Under the pieces are notes generated by a model that saw only the letters and a program-made list of their open reading frames with translations, was not told the origin of the DNA and did not search any database. Shown piece by piece: positions 27,989 to 36,015 of a stretch of DNA of 64,000 nucleotides. Numbering within the stretch: position 1 is the stretch's first letter; every line of letters starts with the position of its first letter. The position numbers and the translations under genes are program-made. This DNA is from Chitinophaga sp. XS-30 (GTDB lineage: Bacteria; Bacteroidota; Bacteroidia; Chitinophagales; Chitinophagaceae). The stretch lies in contig NZ_CP043006.1 of NCBI RefSeq assembly GCF_008086345.1, positions 372,001 through 436,000 of the forward strand. Reading direction: 5' to 3'.

Positions 27989-28043
27989 ACAAAGAGAAGA
28001 CAAGGAGAAGACAAGGAGAACACAAGGAGAAGGCAAGGAAAAC
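27989..28043. repeat. Five tandem copies of an 11-bp repeat
   Basis: Units resembling ACAAGGAGAAG begin at 27989, 28000, 28011, 28022 and 28033. The middle three differ by at most one base, and the outer two are more diverged. It lies between the rpoD terminator and the ffh promoter. Confidence 0.85.
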
Positions 28044-28073
28044 ACCGGAGAACAGGGGTAAAATGCTACTACT

Positions 28074-28103
28074 AAAAAAGGTGAACACCCGCAGGCATTC
28101 ACC
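28074..28103 (-). terminator. Rho-independent terminator after rpoD
   Basis: On the minus strand GGTGAATGCC pairs with GGGTGTTCACC (ten pairs including two G-T) around a TGCG-type loop, followed by TTTTTT. Confidence 0.8.
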
Positions 28104-28135
28104 ATTCAATAATTTATCGCGCCCGTTGGCTGTTA

Positions 28136-29005
28136 TCAGCCGCCGAGATAGTTCCGGAGCAGTTTGCTGCGGGAGGTAGTGCGCAGTTTGGTAATGGCTT
28201 TGTCCTTGATCTGGCGTACCCTTTCGCGGGTGAGGCCAAATTTTTCACCAATATCTTCGAGTGACATGGGATGTTCCACGGCAATGCCGAAGTACAGCAT
28301 GATCACATCTTTCTGACGGTCTGTAAGGGTGGAGAGGGAGCGTTCGATCTCGCGGCGGAGGGAATCGTGATGGTCCAGCTCCTCGTCCGCGCTCACGGCG
28401 TTGGGATTCTCCAGCACATCCAGCAGGGAATTGTCTTCCCCGTCGATGAACGGCGCATCCATGGATACGTGACGGGCGGCAACGCCCAGGGTGGCTTCCA
28501 CTTCCTCAGTATTGATTTCCAGGATAGTGGCCAGCTCGTCCGGGGACGGCTCACGTTCAAACTCCTGTTCCAGCTGGGAATAGGCTTTGCTGATCTTGTT
28601 GGAAAGACCAACCTTGTTCAGCGGAAGACGTACGATACGGGATTGTTCTGCCAAAGCCTGGAGGATCGACTGACGGATCCACCAAACGGCATAAGATATG
28701 AATTTGAAGCCCCTGGTCTCATCAAAACGCTGTGCGGCTTTAATAAGGCCAAGATTGCCTTCATTGATCAGGTCACTGAGGGACAGGCCCTGGTTCTGGT
28801 ATTGTTTGGCAACGGATACAACGAAACGGAGGTTTGCTTTCGTCAGCTTCTCTAACGCACGCTGGTCACCCTGTTTTATGCGGATCGCAAGGTTCACTTC
28901 CTCCTCCGGCGTTATAAGATCAACTTTGCCGATCTCCTGCAAATACTTTTCTAACGACTGAGACTCTCGATTGGTGATCGACTTCGTGATTTTAAGCTGG
29001 CGCAT
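28136..29005 (-). CDS. rpoD: Primary RNA polymerase sigma factor (RpoD/SigA)
   Basis: The 289-residue sigma-70 factor is of the short Bacteroidetes type, lacking region 1.1 and the long non-conserved region. It begins [22 protein letters not shown]. Region 2 has [33 protein letters not shown] split over two helices, with the -7 recognition part [15 protein letters not shown]. Region 4.2 is [18 protein letters not shown]. The ATG at 29005 is chosen over one two codons upstream (29011). It has a consensus promoter and a strong terminator. Confidence 0.97.
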   Translation of the reverse strand: MRQLKITKSITNRESQSLEKYLQEIGKVDLITPEEEVNLAIRIKQGDQRALEKLTKANLRFVVSVAKQYQNQGLSLSDLINEGNLGLIKAAQRFDETRGFKFISYAVWWIRQSILQALAEQSRIVRLPLNKVGLSNKISKAYSQLEQEFEREPSPDELATILEINTEEVEATLGVAARHVSMDAPFIDGEDNSLLDVLENPNAVSADEELDHHDSLRREIERSLSTLTDRQKDVIMLYFGIAVEHPMSLEDIGEKFGLTRERVRQIKDKAITKLRTTSRSKLLRNYLGG

Positions 29006-29064
29006 TGACATAGCACGGGAACAGTTACAGGTTAAAAAAAAGTTATTATTAGAAGAATGCTAGA

Positions 29065-29095
29065 CAAAAATAACTTTTTTTAGATACCACCCAAA
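29065..29095 (-). promoter_or_regulatory. Promoter of rpoD
   Basis: A minus-strand TTTG (29092-29095) and TATTTTTG (29065-29072) are separated by 19 bases, a textbook Bacteroidetes housekeeping promoter. The predicted start is near 29060, about 55 bases before the ATG. Confidence 0.75.
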
Positions 29096-29267
29096 AAAAA
29101 TCTCAAACCGTTGAAACCTTTTTAAGCTAAATCGATTGTGTCTGATTATCCATATTATATTGGCCTTATTTACCTGATTCTGATGGTGTTTTACCCTGAA
29201 TAATATCGTTTGATAAGGCTTATACTTGCCAAGTGGATAATTTTCCGCTTTGTATATAGAGAAGAAA

Positions 29268-29289
29268 GATCATATTTCAAAATATGATC
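29268..29289. promoter_or_regulatory. Perfect 10-bp inverted repeat upstream of the START-like gene
   Basis: GATCATATTT at 29268-29277 and its exact complement AAATATGATC at 29280-29289 are separated by CA. It is candidate operator DNA, with no T-run to suggest a terminator. Confidence 0.55.
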
Positions 29290-29303
29290 ACACATGAGAA
29301 TGA

Positions 29304-29317
29304 ATACGTTAACGTAT
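29304..29317. promoter_or_regulatory. Perfect 14-bp palindrome upstream of the START-like gene
   Basis: ATACGTTAACGTAT is fully self-complementary. Its centre is 32 bp from the centre of the preceding inverted repeat and about 22 bp before the predicted -33 element. Confidence 0.5.
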
Positions 29318-29338
29318 AGAAAAAAATCTAAAATTTAT

Positions 29339-29368
29339 TTTGATGTAATGAATATTTTTCTATAATTG
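29339..29368 (+). promoter_or_regulatory. Promoter of the START-like gene
   Basis: TTTG (29339-29342) and TATAATTG (29361-29368, one mismatch to TAnnTTTG) are separated by 18 bases. Transcription would begin about 30 bases before the ATG at 29406. Confidence 0.5.
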
Positions 29369-29405
29369 CATGCAGATGATTTTGATTTTATAATAATACA
29401 GTGCG

Positions 29406-29786
29406 ATGTCAAAGAAAGTGCAATATGAGTTAGAATATCCGGTTCGGTGCTCTCCAAGTATCCTATATGAATTCCTATCTACCCCCGCAGGCCTGCAGGA
29501 ATGGTTTGCAGATAAAGTGGATTTCAGAGATAATGTTTTTTCTTTTTCCTGGAATGGCTCTGCTGAAGAGGCGGAGGTGCTCGAACAAGAGGAAGATGAA
29601 CGCATTCGTTTACGTTGGTTACACGCTCCCAAAAATGAATTCTTCGAATTCAGCATCCAGATATCTGAAGTAACGAACATGACTATACTGATCGTAAAGG
29701 ATTTCGCGGAAAAGAAGGAGATCGCCGATCAGAGCCAGTTATGGGATTACCAGATCAAGGACCTTTTCCACCGGATCGGCAACTAG
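29406..29786 (+). CDS. START-like (SRPBCC/AHSA1-type) domain protein
   Basis: The 126-residue single-domain protein has the helix-grip pattern of the SRPBCC superfamily. It starts with a beta strand (KKVQYELEYPV), then the helix-loop SPSILYEFLSTPAGLQEWFAD, the strand FSFSWNGSAEEAEVLEQE and a long C-terminal helix (WDYQIKDLFHRIGN). Such proteins bind hydrophobic ligands or act as Hsp90-type co-chaperones; the ligand is unknown here. It is a single-gene unit with palindromic sites upstream, and its stop overlaps the convergent gene by 4 bp. Confidence 0.8.
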   Translation: MSKKVQYELEYPVRCSPSILYEFLSTPAGLQEWFADKVDFRDNVFSFSWNGSAEEAEVLEQEEDERIRLRWLHAPKNEFFEFSIQISEVTNMTILIVKDFAEKKEIADQSQLWDYQIKDLFHRIGN

Positions 29787-30391
29787 TCCCCGTCTCCGGC
29801 AGACAACATATCCAGCAGTGCCGCATAGACGGCAACGGCATTGGAGATCATTTTTCCCCATGTAAGTACGTCAAATCGCTTTGCCAGCTTCACAAAGGAT
29901 CTATTCTGAACCAGTTCCTCCCACTGCTCCGATGATATGTCAGCAACTGGCTGATAATTAACAGGCTCGAAATGATGCTGCCAGGGGTCTTCCTGCACGC
30001 AAATGTACCAGCCATCTGCCGCCAGCTGGTGTTGCTTGCCGGTCAGCACAGCCCGGTAAGGTTCCAGGCCCGCTCCCGCCATATGCAGTGTGGTGCTGAA
30101 GAACCGCCCCCACCAGAAGAAGGTGCGGCAGGCAAAGATGTTGTCTTTACCGAACACGCGTGGGTAATCCAGCACTACCCAGGGCAGGCCAAGGTACTGC
30201 TCCCCCCGGGAGATCTTCGCCGGCTGCGCGCCGTCCCCAGGGAACCGGGATATCACCGGGTCTGCCGCCAGCGCCTCATGCATCGCCCCGAAAAGGTGAT
30301 ACACTTTTTGTATAACTTCATTCTTGCGCAGCAACCACTCCGCATCGGTAATGATTTGCCGCTCTTCCTGACTCAGTTGGTATGCTTCCAT
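29783..30391 (-). CDS. Conserved hypothetical protein
   Basis: I do not recognise this protein of about 202 residues. It begins MEAYQLSQEERQIITDAEWLL, is soluble, and is rich in aromatic residues (FFWWGRF, GWYICVQEDPWQHH, SFVKLAKRFDVLTWGK). There is no signal peptide or membrane helix. The ATG at 30391 has an upstream AAGGGAAAGG that could act as a ribosome site. An ATG at 30409 is an alternative, while a TTG at 30502 is excluded because it lies inside the -7 box at 30500-30507. Confidence 0.65.
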   Translation of the reverse strand: MEAYQLSQEERQIITDAEWLLRKNEVIQKVYHLFGAMHEALAADPVISRFPGDGAQPAKISRGEQYLGLPWVVLDYPRVFGKDNIFACRTFFWWGRFFSTTLHMAGAGLEPYRAVLTGKQHQLAADGWYICVQEDPWQHHFEPVNYQPVADISSEQWEELVQNRSFVKLAKRFDVLTWGKMISNAVAVYAALLDMLSAGDGD

Positions 30392-30499
30392 GGCCTTTCC
30401 CTTTTTCATACTGGTCGCGGCACCATGGCGGATTCCTTCGCCTGAATGGCACTGCTGCACGGCTATTACGGCCGCCCGGCGCCGGCACAATATGATCTT

Positions 30500-30507
30500 C
30501 AAAAATA
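30500..30507 (-). promoter_or_regulatory. -7 promoter element of the hypothetical gene at 29783-30391
   Basis: TATTTTTG on the minus strand matches TAnnTTTG. The predicted transcript start is near 30495, which helps decide the start codon of the gene. Confidence 0.5.
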
Positions 30508-30558
30508 AATTAACTGTTTTTTAGCCCGCCCGCTGTTACGCACTTTCCCGAATCGTAT

Positions 30559-30566
30559 TAACTTTG
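30559..30566 (+). promoter_or_regulatory. -7 promoter element of the LptF/LptG-type permease gene
   Basis: TAACTTTG matches TAnnTTTG. The transcript would start near 30571, about 70 bases before the GTG at 30643. The -33 element is weak. Confidence 0.5.
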
Positions 30567-30642
30567 TGCTGCCTGCTGGCTAAAGTAGGCTGAAAATCAG
30601 TCAGTTTTACATTTATTAAATTATTTTTTTCATCGCCTGGTT

Positions 30643-32082
30643 GTGAAGAAGCTCGATAAACTCATTGTAAAAACATTCATCGGTCCGTTTATAGCCACAT
30701 TTTTTGTGACCTTGTTCGTATTGGTCATGCAATTCGTGTGGAAATATATTGATGACCTGGTGGGCAAGGGGCTGGATACACCGGTGATCATCGAACTGCT
30801 GGTCTATACCAGCGCCAGCCTGGTGCCGCTGGCCATGCCGCTGGCTGTACTGTTGTCTTCCATCATGACCTTCGGGAACCTGGGCGAGAGTTTCGAACTG
30901 GTGGCCATCAAGTCCGCCGGCATCTCCCTGCTCCGCTTTATCCGTCCGCTGTTCATATTTTCCGCCCTGATCGCGCTGGGCGCTTTCCTTTTCTCCAACT
31001 ATGTGATCCCGGTGGCGAACCTCCGGGCAAAGTCGCTCCTCTACGATATCACCAATTCCAAACCGGCCTTCAATATCAAACAGGGCGTATTTTACGGGGA
31101 TATTCCGCATTATGTGATCAAAGTGGCCAAAAAGGACCCGGATAACAAGACCATCCACCAGGTGATGATCTATGAACGCCCCCCCGGATCGCGGGACGGG
31201 CGCCTGATACTCGCCGATAAAGGCACCATGGAGCTTTCTCCGGACAAACGTTTCCTCAATTTTACGCTGGAGAACGGATGGAGCTATGAAGAGCGCGGCG
31301 ATCCCCGCAACCCGGAAAAGAACGAACTGATCCGCCTGGGCTTCAAAAAATATAAAAAACCTTTCGATCTCCGGGATTTTGCCTTCAGCAGGCTGGATAT
31401 GGACCTATTTGCCTCCAACCAGCAGATGCTCAATATCAGGCAGCTGGACAAGGGGCTGGATTCCCTCCGGCAGCGCGACTCCTCCTTCATCCGTACCACC
31501 AATGCCTACGTGACCAGCCGTTATCCTTTTTACAAATGGAAAGACACCGGCTGGGCGACTTCCGCACCGATAGCTCACGGGGAGACATTTATAGACAGCA
31601 TCCCGGAAAAATCCATGCGCTACGTGCTGGAACGGGTGGAGCAGACCTTAAGGGAACAGGAGTCCAGCCTTACGGGCCCGGCGGCGGAATTCGCCGAAAA
31701 CCAGTCCAGGATCGCTTTATTCAAAGTGGAGTGGCAGCGGAAGTTCTCGCTGGCAGCGGCCTGCATCGTGCTTTTCCTCATCGGGGCGCCGCTCGGGTCC
31801 ATAATTCGTAAAGGCGGACTAGGGACTCCGCTCGTTTTTGCCGTTATATTCTTTGTGATCTTCAATATATTCTTTATGTTAGGCGAGAAAATGGCCCGGA
31901 AAGATGTGATGACCTCCTGGGGAGGAATGTGGCTGGCCAATACCGTTCTTATGCCTATTGCGGCCTTCCTTGTGTACAAGGCCATGAATGATTCGCAACT
32001 GTTCAACAAAGAAGCCTGGTTCAGGGGATACCAGCAATTTAAAAAATTCATTCAGCAACGGCGGAACAAACATGCAGTCTGA
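30643..32082 (+). CDS. LptF/LptG family lipopolysaccharide export permease
   Basis: The 479-residue inner-membrane protein has three N-terminal helices (FIATFFVTLFVLVMQF, LVYTSASLVPLAMPLAVLLSS, then SALIALGAFLFSNYVIPVANL). A periplasmic jellyroll domain follows, then three C-terminal helices, including AACIVLFLIGAPLGSIIRKGG. This is the YjgP/YjgQ fold that, with LptB, extracts LPS from the inner membrane. The start is GTG. It leads an envelope-related run with a PAP2 phosphatase and a GT39 transferase; no lptB is nearby. Confidence 0.92.
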   Translation: MKKLDKLIVKTFIGPFIATFFVTLFVLVMQFVWKYIDDLVGKGLDTPVIIELLVYTSASLVPLAMPLAVLLSSIMTFGNLGESFELVAIKSAGISLLRFIRPLFIFSALIALGAFLFSNYVIPVANLRAKSLLYDITNSKPAFNIKQGVFYGDIPHYVIKVAKKDPDNKTIHQVMIYERPPGSRDGRLILADKGTMELSPDKRFLNFTLENGWSYEERGDPRNPEKNELIRLGFKKYKKPFDLRDFAFSRLDMDLFASNQQMLNIRQLDKGLDSLRQRDSSFIRTTNAYVTSRYPFYKWKDTGWATSAPIAHGETFIDSIPEKSMRYVLERVEQTLREQESSLTGPAAEFAENQSRIALFKVEWQRKFSLAAACIVLFLIGAPLGSIIRKGGLGTPLVFAVIFFVIFNIFFMLGEKMARKDVMTSWGGMWLANTVLMPIAAFLVYKAMNDSQLFNKEAWFRGYQQFKKFIQQRRNKHAV

Positions 32083-32138
32083 TAGCTGCTGTTGCTGAGA
32101 TAGAATACATACGGACCTACAACTTAAAACTGTTTACT

Positions 32139-32807
32139 TTGAAAACACTGGTAGCACTGGTGCAACAAAACCGCTATTTCTATGTCCCGTTCCTGTTATG
32201 GCTGATCATCGGCGGAGCACTTTTATCCCTTTTTACGAAAGATGAACTTTTTCTCACCGTGAATGGCGCGCATCACCCGGTACTGGATGTGCTGGTGACC
32301 GGCACTACATACCTGGGTGACGGCATTACTTTCGGCGTTATGCTGCTGGTACTGCTGCTGCTGCGCAAATGGAAGCTTTTTTTCATGGGCGCAGGCACCC
32401 TGCTGATCGTAACATTGATCGTACAGGGTATCAAACATGCGGTGAATGAACCCCGCCCTATCGTGTATTTCGGCGACACGGAGATCTGCCATATGGTGCA
32501 ATGGGTGAAGGTACACGGGGGGTTGAGCTTCCCCTCAGGCCATACCTCCACCGCTTTCGGCATGTTCTGCTTCCTGGCGCTGATATGGCGTAATAAAAAA
32601 ATGGGGGCGCTCATGTTCATCCTCGGGCTCATTACCGCACATTCCCGCTTGTACCTCAGCCAGCATTTCTTTGCGGATGTATATGTGGGCAGCATCATCG
32701 GCACATTGGTCAGTTCTCTCATATTCTGGCTCTTCGAATACCGCAGAAGCCAGACGACCGGGCAGACCAATGCGCATGACACCATCATTGCGCCGCAACC
32801 GGCATAG
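32139..32807 (+). CDS. PAP2-family membrane phosphatase
   Basis: The 222-residue protein has about six helices and the three PAP2 motifs: KHAVNEPRP (KxxxxxxRP), FPSGHT, and SRLYLSQHFFAD (SRxxxxxHxxxD). Relatives dephosphorylate undecaprenyl pyrophosphate, phosphatidyl-glycerophosphate or lipid A. The start is TTG at 32139. It lies 56 bp after the LptF/G permease and before the GT39 transferase, consistent with a role in lipid carrier or lipid A metabolism (inferred). Confidence 0.9.
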   Translation: MKTLVALVQQNRYFYVPFLLWLIIGGALLSLFTKDELFLTVNGAHHPVLDVLVTGTTYLGDGITFGVMLLVLLLLRKWKLFFMGAGTLLIVTLIVQGIKHAVNEPRPIVYFGDTEICHMVQWVKVHGGLSFPSGHTSTAFGMFCFLALIWRNKKMGALMFILGLITAHSRLYLSQHFFADVYVGSIIGTLVSSLIFWLFEYRRSQTTGQTNAHDTIIAPQPA

Positions 32808-32870
32808 ATTATCCCTGGGATTATTACGCTTTCTTTACGAACTTAGCGCTTCATACGAACGAAACGTAAG

Positions 32871-32956
32871 TTCCATTCGGCCCATTAATGAAAGATCACG
32901 AATGAAATGCAAATTCCATTCGGCCCATTAGTCAATATTCGCGAATGAAATATCTG
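32871..32956 (+). repeat. 43-bp tandem duplication spanning the GT39 start
   Basis: Two copies (32871-32913 and 32914-32956) share the identical block TTCCATTCGGCCCATTA at their starts and CGAATGAAAT near their ends. The second copy carries the GT39 start codon at 32945. The first copy carries an equivalent ATG at 32902 that opens a nine-codon frame ending at 32931. Confidence 0.8.
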
Positions 32957-34570
32957 TTGATAGCCATCGTAGCAGCCCTTTTATTTATTCCCTTCCTGGG
33001 AGCCGTGCACCTGTTCGACTGGGATGAGATCAATTTTGCGGAGGCCGCGAGAGAAATGATCGTAAGCGGCAATTATTCCCAGGTGCAGATAGATTTTGCG
33101 CCGTTCTGGGAGAAACCCCCGCTCTTTATCTGGATGCAGGCGCTGAGCATGCACCTCTTTGGCATCAACGATTTTGCAGCAAGGTTCCCCAACGCCGTCA
33201 TCGGCATCATTACCCTGCTCACCTTCTTTCATATCGGCAAAAAGATCGGGGACGAAAAACTCGGCCTCTGGTGGGCGCTCGTATATGCGGGGTCCTGGCT
33301 GCCGCATTTCTATTTCAAATCCGGCATCATCGACCCCACCTTCAACTATTTTATTTTCCTCTCGCTTTACTTTGCCTACCGTATCGGCTATGCTCCCAAA
33401 CCAACGCGTATGGCCATATGCAGCGGGGTATCACTCGGGCTGGCGGTGCTGACCAAAGGTCCCGCTGCCATTCTCATTGCCGTACTGGCGCTGGTGGTGT
33501 ACTGGGTGTACAACAAGTTCAGGATCTATATCAGGATCATGCATCTCGTTTGGATCGCTCTCTTCTGCCTGCTGACCACCGGGCTTTGGTTCGGCTACGA
33601 GATCATTGCGAACGGATGGTGGTTCATGAATGAGTTCGTGGTGTACCAGTGGCGCCTGTTCAGCACACCGGATGCGGGGCATGGCGGGCCGTTCTTCTAC
33701 CACTGGATCGTGCTGCTGGTGGGATGCTTCCCGGCAAGCATCTTTCTCCTGAGTTATATCCAGACGGCCAGGGGCAAATCCATTTACACCCAGCAGAGCA
33801 CGGAAGCCAAGGATTTCAAGATATGGATGTGGGTGCTGTTCTGGGTAGTATTGCTGCTGTTTTCTATTGTGAAAACGAAGATCGTGCACTATTCGTCCCT
33901 CTGTTATTTCCCCCTGAGCTTCCTCGCCGCGCTGCAGGTGCACCGCCTGCTGGAAGGAAGGTTCACCCTGAAAGGATGGAATATCACCATCATCCTGGTG
34001 ATCGGCCTGGTGCTGGGTGTCGCCATCAGCCTGCTGCCCCTTGTTGGCATCTACAAAGCCGAACTGATCCCGCACATCGGGGACCGTTTTGCCAAAGCCA
34101 ACCTGGAGGCCGATGTGCCGTTCGGTTTTGGCGAAATGGCCTACGGCCTCATCTATACCATCCTGGTGATCGTGTCCTGCGTATTGCTGTTTAACCGGAA
34201 AGTGAAACAGGGGCTGCTCTGCCTGTTCATCAGCACCATCATCATGATACAGGTGACGGTACTGCACTTTGTACCGAAAGTAGAGCGCTTCTCCCAGGGC
34301 GCCGCCATCGATTATTTCAAATCCTTTGTGGGAAAGGATGTGTATGTGCGGCCGCTCAGCTACAAGAGCTATGCCTATATGTACTACACGCGGAAGCTGC
34401 CGCCTGCCAATAAAAATTACTACGATGATAAATGGCTGCTGGAAGGGCCGGTAGACAAACCCACCTACTTCATCTGCCGGATTACGGACAGCGATCCCTG
34501 GAGGGCGCACCCCAACCTGGAGGTGATCGGGGAAAAGAACGGGTTTGTGTTTCTGAAGCGGAAAGATTAG
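32945..34570 (+). CDS. Glycosyltransferase family 39 (ArnT/PMT-like) membrane protein
   Basis: The 541-residue protein has about 12 hydrophobic helices. The first periplasmic loop carries the PMT/ArnT signature FDWDEINFAEAAREM (catalytic Asp-Glu), followed by FWEKPPLFIWMQAL. GT39/GT83 enzymes transfer sugars from polyprenyl-phosphate donors to lipid A or protein on the periplasmic face. A C-terminal soluble segment ends LEVIGEKNGFVFLKRKD. It is probably part of the envelope operon begun by the LptF/G gene, although a 137-bp gap with a tandem duplication precedes it. Confidence 0.92.
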   Translation: MKYLLIAIVAALLFIPFLGAVHLFDWDEINFAEAAREMIVSGNYSQVQIDFAPFWEKPPLFIWMQALSMHLFGINDFAARFPNAVIGIITLLTFFHIGKKIGDEKLGLWWALVYAGSWLPHFYFKSGIIDPTFNYFIFLSLYFAYRIGYAPKPTRMAICSGVSLGLAVLTKGPAAILIAVLALVVYWVYNKFRIYIRIMHLVWIALFCLLTTGLWFGYEIIANGWWFMNEFVVYQWRLFSTPDAGHGGPFFYHWIVLLVGCFPASIFLLSYIQTARGKSIYTQQSTEAKDFKIWMWVLFWVVLLLFSIVKTKIVHYSSLCYFPLSFLAALQVHRLLEGRFTLKGWNITIILVIGLVLGVAISLLPLVGIYKAELIPHIGDRFAKANLEADVPFGFGEMAYGLIYTILVIVSCVLLFNRKVKQGLLCLFISTIIMIQVTVLHFVPKVERFSQGAAIDYFKSFVGKDVYVRPLSYKSYAYMYYTRKLPPANKNYYDDKWLLEGPVDKPTYFICRITDSDPWRAHPNLEVIGEKNGFVFLKRKD

Positions 34571-34603
34571 GGCCTGCCGGCAGGAGTAATGATTGGGCTT
34601 TTT

Positions 34604-34726
34604 TGTAAAATTGTACAGCCCGGTGAGCAATTTTCTGTAAAATTGTACAGTATGATAGGCAATTTTATTGATTTTTGCTGTTCTGAATGTACAATTTTTA
34701 GTATTTTTGCCTATCAGACTATCATA
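34604..34726. repeat. Cluster of direct and inverted repeats upstream of the AAA/DUF4143 gene
   Basis: TGTAAAATTGTACAG occurs at 34604-34618 and 34636-34650 (32-bp period), and its core is inverted at 34688-34698 (TGTACAATTTT). TGATAGGCAA at 34653-34662 is inverted as TTGCCTATCA at 34707-34716, and TATGATAG at 34651-34658 is inverted as CTATCATA at 34719-34726. Confidence 0.8.
34702..34709 (+). promoter_or_regulatory. -7 promoter element of the AAA/DUF4143 gene
   Basis: TATTTTTG matches TAnnTTTG, 19 bases before the ATG at 34728. The nearest TTTG is 24 bases upstream, longer than usual. The element lies inside the repeat cluster. Confidence 0.5.
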
Positions 34727-34727
34727 T

Positions 34728-35924
34728 ATGGAAAATATAGCATCCAAATCGAACCTCCTCATACAAGGTCAAAACCTTGGATTTATCCGTTCACTGGCTG
34801 CGAAGATCGACTGGAAGGATCGACTGATAGGCATTTTGGGCGCACGGGGAACAGGTAAGACGACCTTGTTGCTGCAACATATAAAACAGCATTACGGAAT
34901 AGGCGGGAAAGCCATATACCTGACGCTTGATGATATTTACTTTACGGAGCACAAACTGGTGGACTTTGCTGAACAATTCCGTCTGCAGGGTGGCGAAATA
35001 CTGTTTCTCGATGAAGTGCACAAATACCCCAACTGGGCAACAGAAATCAAGAATCTGTACGATTTTTATTCGGATTTACGGATCGTTTTTACCGGTTCTT
35101 CCGTCACAGACCTCCTCCGCCAGAATGCCGACCTGAGCCGGAGAGTTGTGCAGTATGAACTTACGGGGTTGTCCTACCGGGAGTTCCTGGAGGTCTCGGG
35201 AGTGGTCAGTATTCCCCCCCTTTCATTGCAGGACATCATTGACCAGCATGTTCATATCGCGAATGACCTAAGCACAAAGTTCAAACCACTCCAATACTTC
35301 AATGACTATCTGCAATACGGGTACTATCCATTTTTCCTGGAAAACAAACGTACTTATTTCATTCGCCTGGAGCAGGTCGTAAAGCTGATCATAGAAAACG
35401 ACCTGCAGTTTATCGATGGCTTCGACTCTCATAACACCAGGAAGATATATCAATTACTATATATCCTTGCCACCAACGTTCCATTCAAACCCAATGTCTC
35501 CAAACTGAGTGAAAAAACGGGAATGCACAGGACTACCCTTTTGCAGTATATGCACTATCTGGATAAAGCCAGGCTCATCAATACATTGACGGCAGCAGGC
35601 AAAAGTATAAGCACGTTGCAAAAGCCGGACAAGATCTTCCTGGAAAATACCAACCTCCATCATATGTTCTCACAGGAAAAGGCGGATAAAGGCGCACTGA
35701 GAGAATCATTCTTTTTGAATCAGCTCTGCAACGCTGGTCATGAAGCAGCCCTTCCCTTAAGCGGAGACTTTATGGTTGACGGGAAATATACGTTTGAGAT
35801 CGGAGGGAAAGGGAAAGGAGGGAATCAGATTAAGGATATTCCTGATTCATGGATAGCTGCAGATGAAATAGAAACAGGAGCATGGAATAAGATTCCTTTG
35901 TGGCTCTTCGGATTCCTCTATTAG
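34728..35924 (+). CDS. AAA-family ATPase with DUF4143 domain
   Basis: The 398-residue protein has Walker A (GARGTGKTTLL), Walker B (EILFLDEVHKYPNW), sensor-like TGSSVTDLL, and the C-terminal DUF4143 region with a winged-helix part (KLSEKTGMHRTTLLQYMHYL). A degenerate nuclease-like end follows (GDFMVDGKYTFEIGGKGKG). These ATPases are widespread, mobile and of unknown function. The gene and its upstream region are more AT-rich than the neighbours, suggesting transfer. The ATG at 34728 fits the -7 box; upstream in-frame codons lie inside the promoter. Confidence 0.88.
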   Translation: MENIASKSNLLIQGQNLGFIRSLAAKIDWKDRLIGILGARGTGKTTLLLQHIKQHYGIGGKAIYLTLDDIYFTEHKLVDFAEQFRLQGGEILFLDEVHKYPNWATEIKNLYDFYSDLRIVFTGSSVTDLLRQNADLSRRVVQYELTGLSYREFLEVSGVVSIPPLSLQDIIDQHVHIANDLSTKFKPLQYFNDYLQYGYYPFFLENKRTYFIRLEQVVKLIIENDLQFIDGFDSHNTRKIYQLLYILATNVPFKPNVSKLSEKTGMHRTTLLQYMHYLDKARLINTLTAAGKSISTLQKPDKIFLENTNLHHMFSQEKADKGALRESFFLNQLCNAGHEAALPLSGDFMVDGKYTFEIGGKGKGGNQIKDIPDSWIAADEIETGAWNKIPLWLFGFLY

Positions 35925-36015
35925 CCTTCTATCTATTGCTCCTGCACCGATACGTGACCCGGAAGCAGGCTTAAACCACCCGCCCCCAGGCCCTTTGCTT
36001 ATTTCCTGCAATTCG

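Larger units (their letters stand above)
27813..28135 (-). other. Intergenic region between ffh and rpoD
   Basis: This 323-bp gap holds the ffh -7 box, a small hairpin (TGCGC/GCGCA around 27910-27924, followed by T5 on the minus strand), an 11-bp tandem repeat block and the rpoD terminator. No convincing gene or SRP RNA was found. Confidence 0.6.
29006..29405. other. AT-rich divergent intergenic region between rpoD and the START-like gene
   Basis: This ~400-bp region contains the rpoD promoter, the START-gene promoter and two palindromes (29268-29289 and 29304-29317). About 170 bp between 29096 and 29267 hold nothing I can assign. Confidence 0.6.

Noticed and set aside
27989..28043. CRISPR array
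   Set aside because: Repeats are 11 bp with no spacers and no cas genes nearby.
27813..28135. Possible SRP (4.5S) RNA next to ffh
   Set aside because: The conserved GGAAG/GCAGCC core of SRP RNA is absent. Only a weak hairpin and a tandem repeat are present.
34573..34584. CCTGCCGGCAGG palindrome as a terminator after the GT39 gene
   Set aside because: There is no loop for a stable hairpin, and the nearest T-run is about 15 bases downstream of the palindrome.
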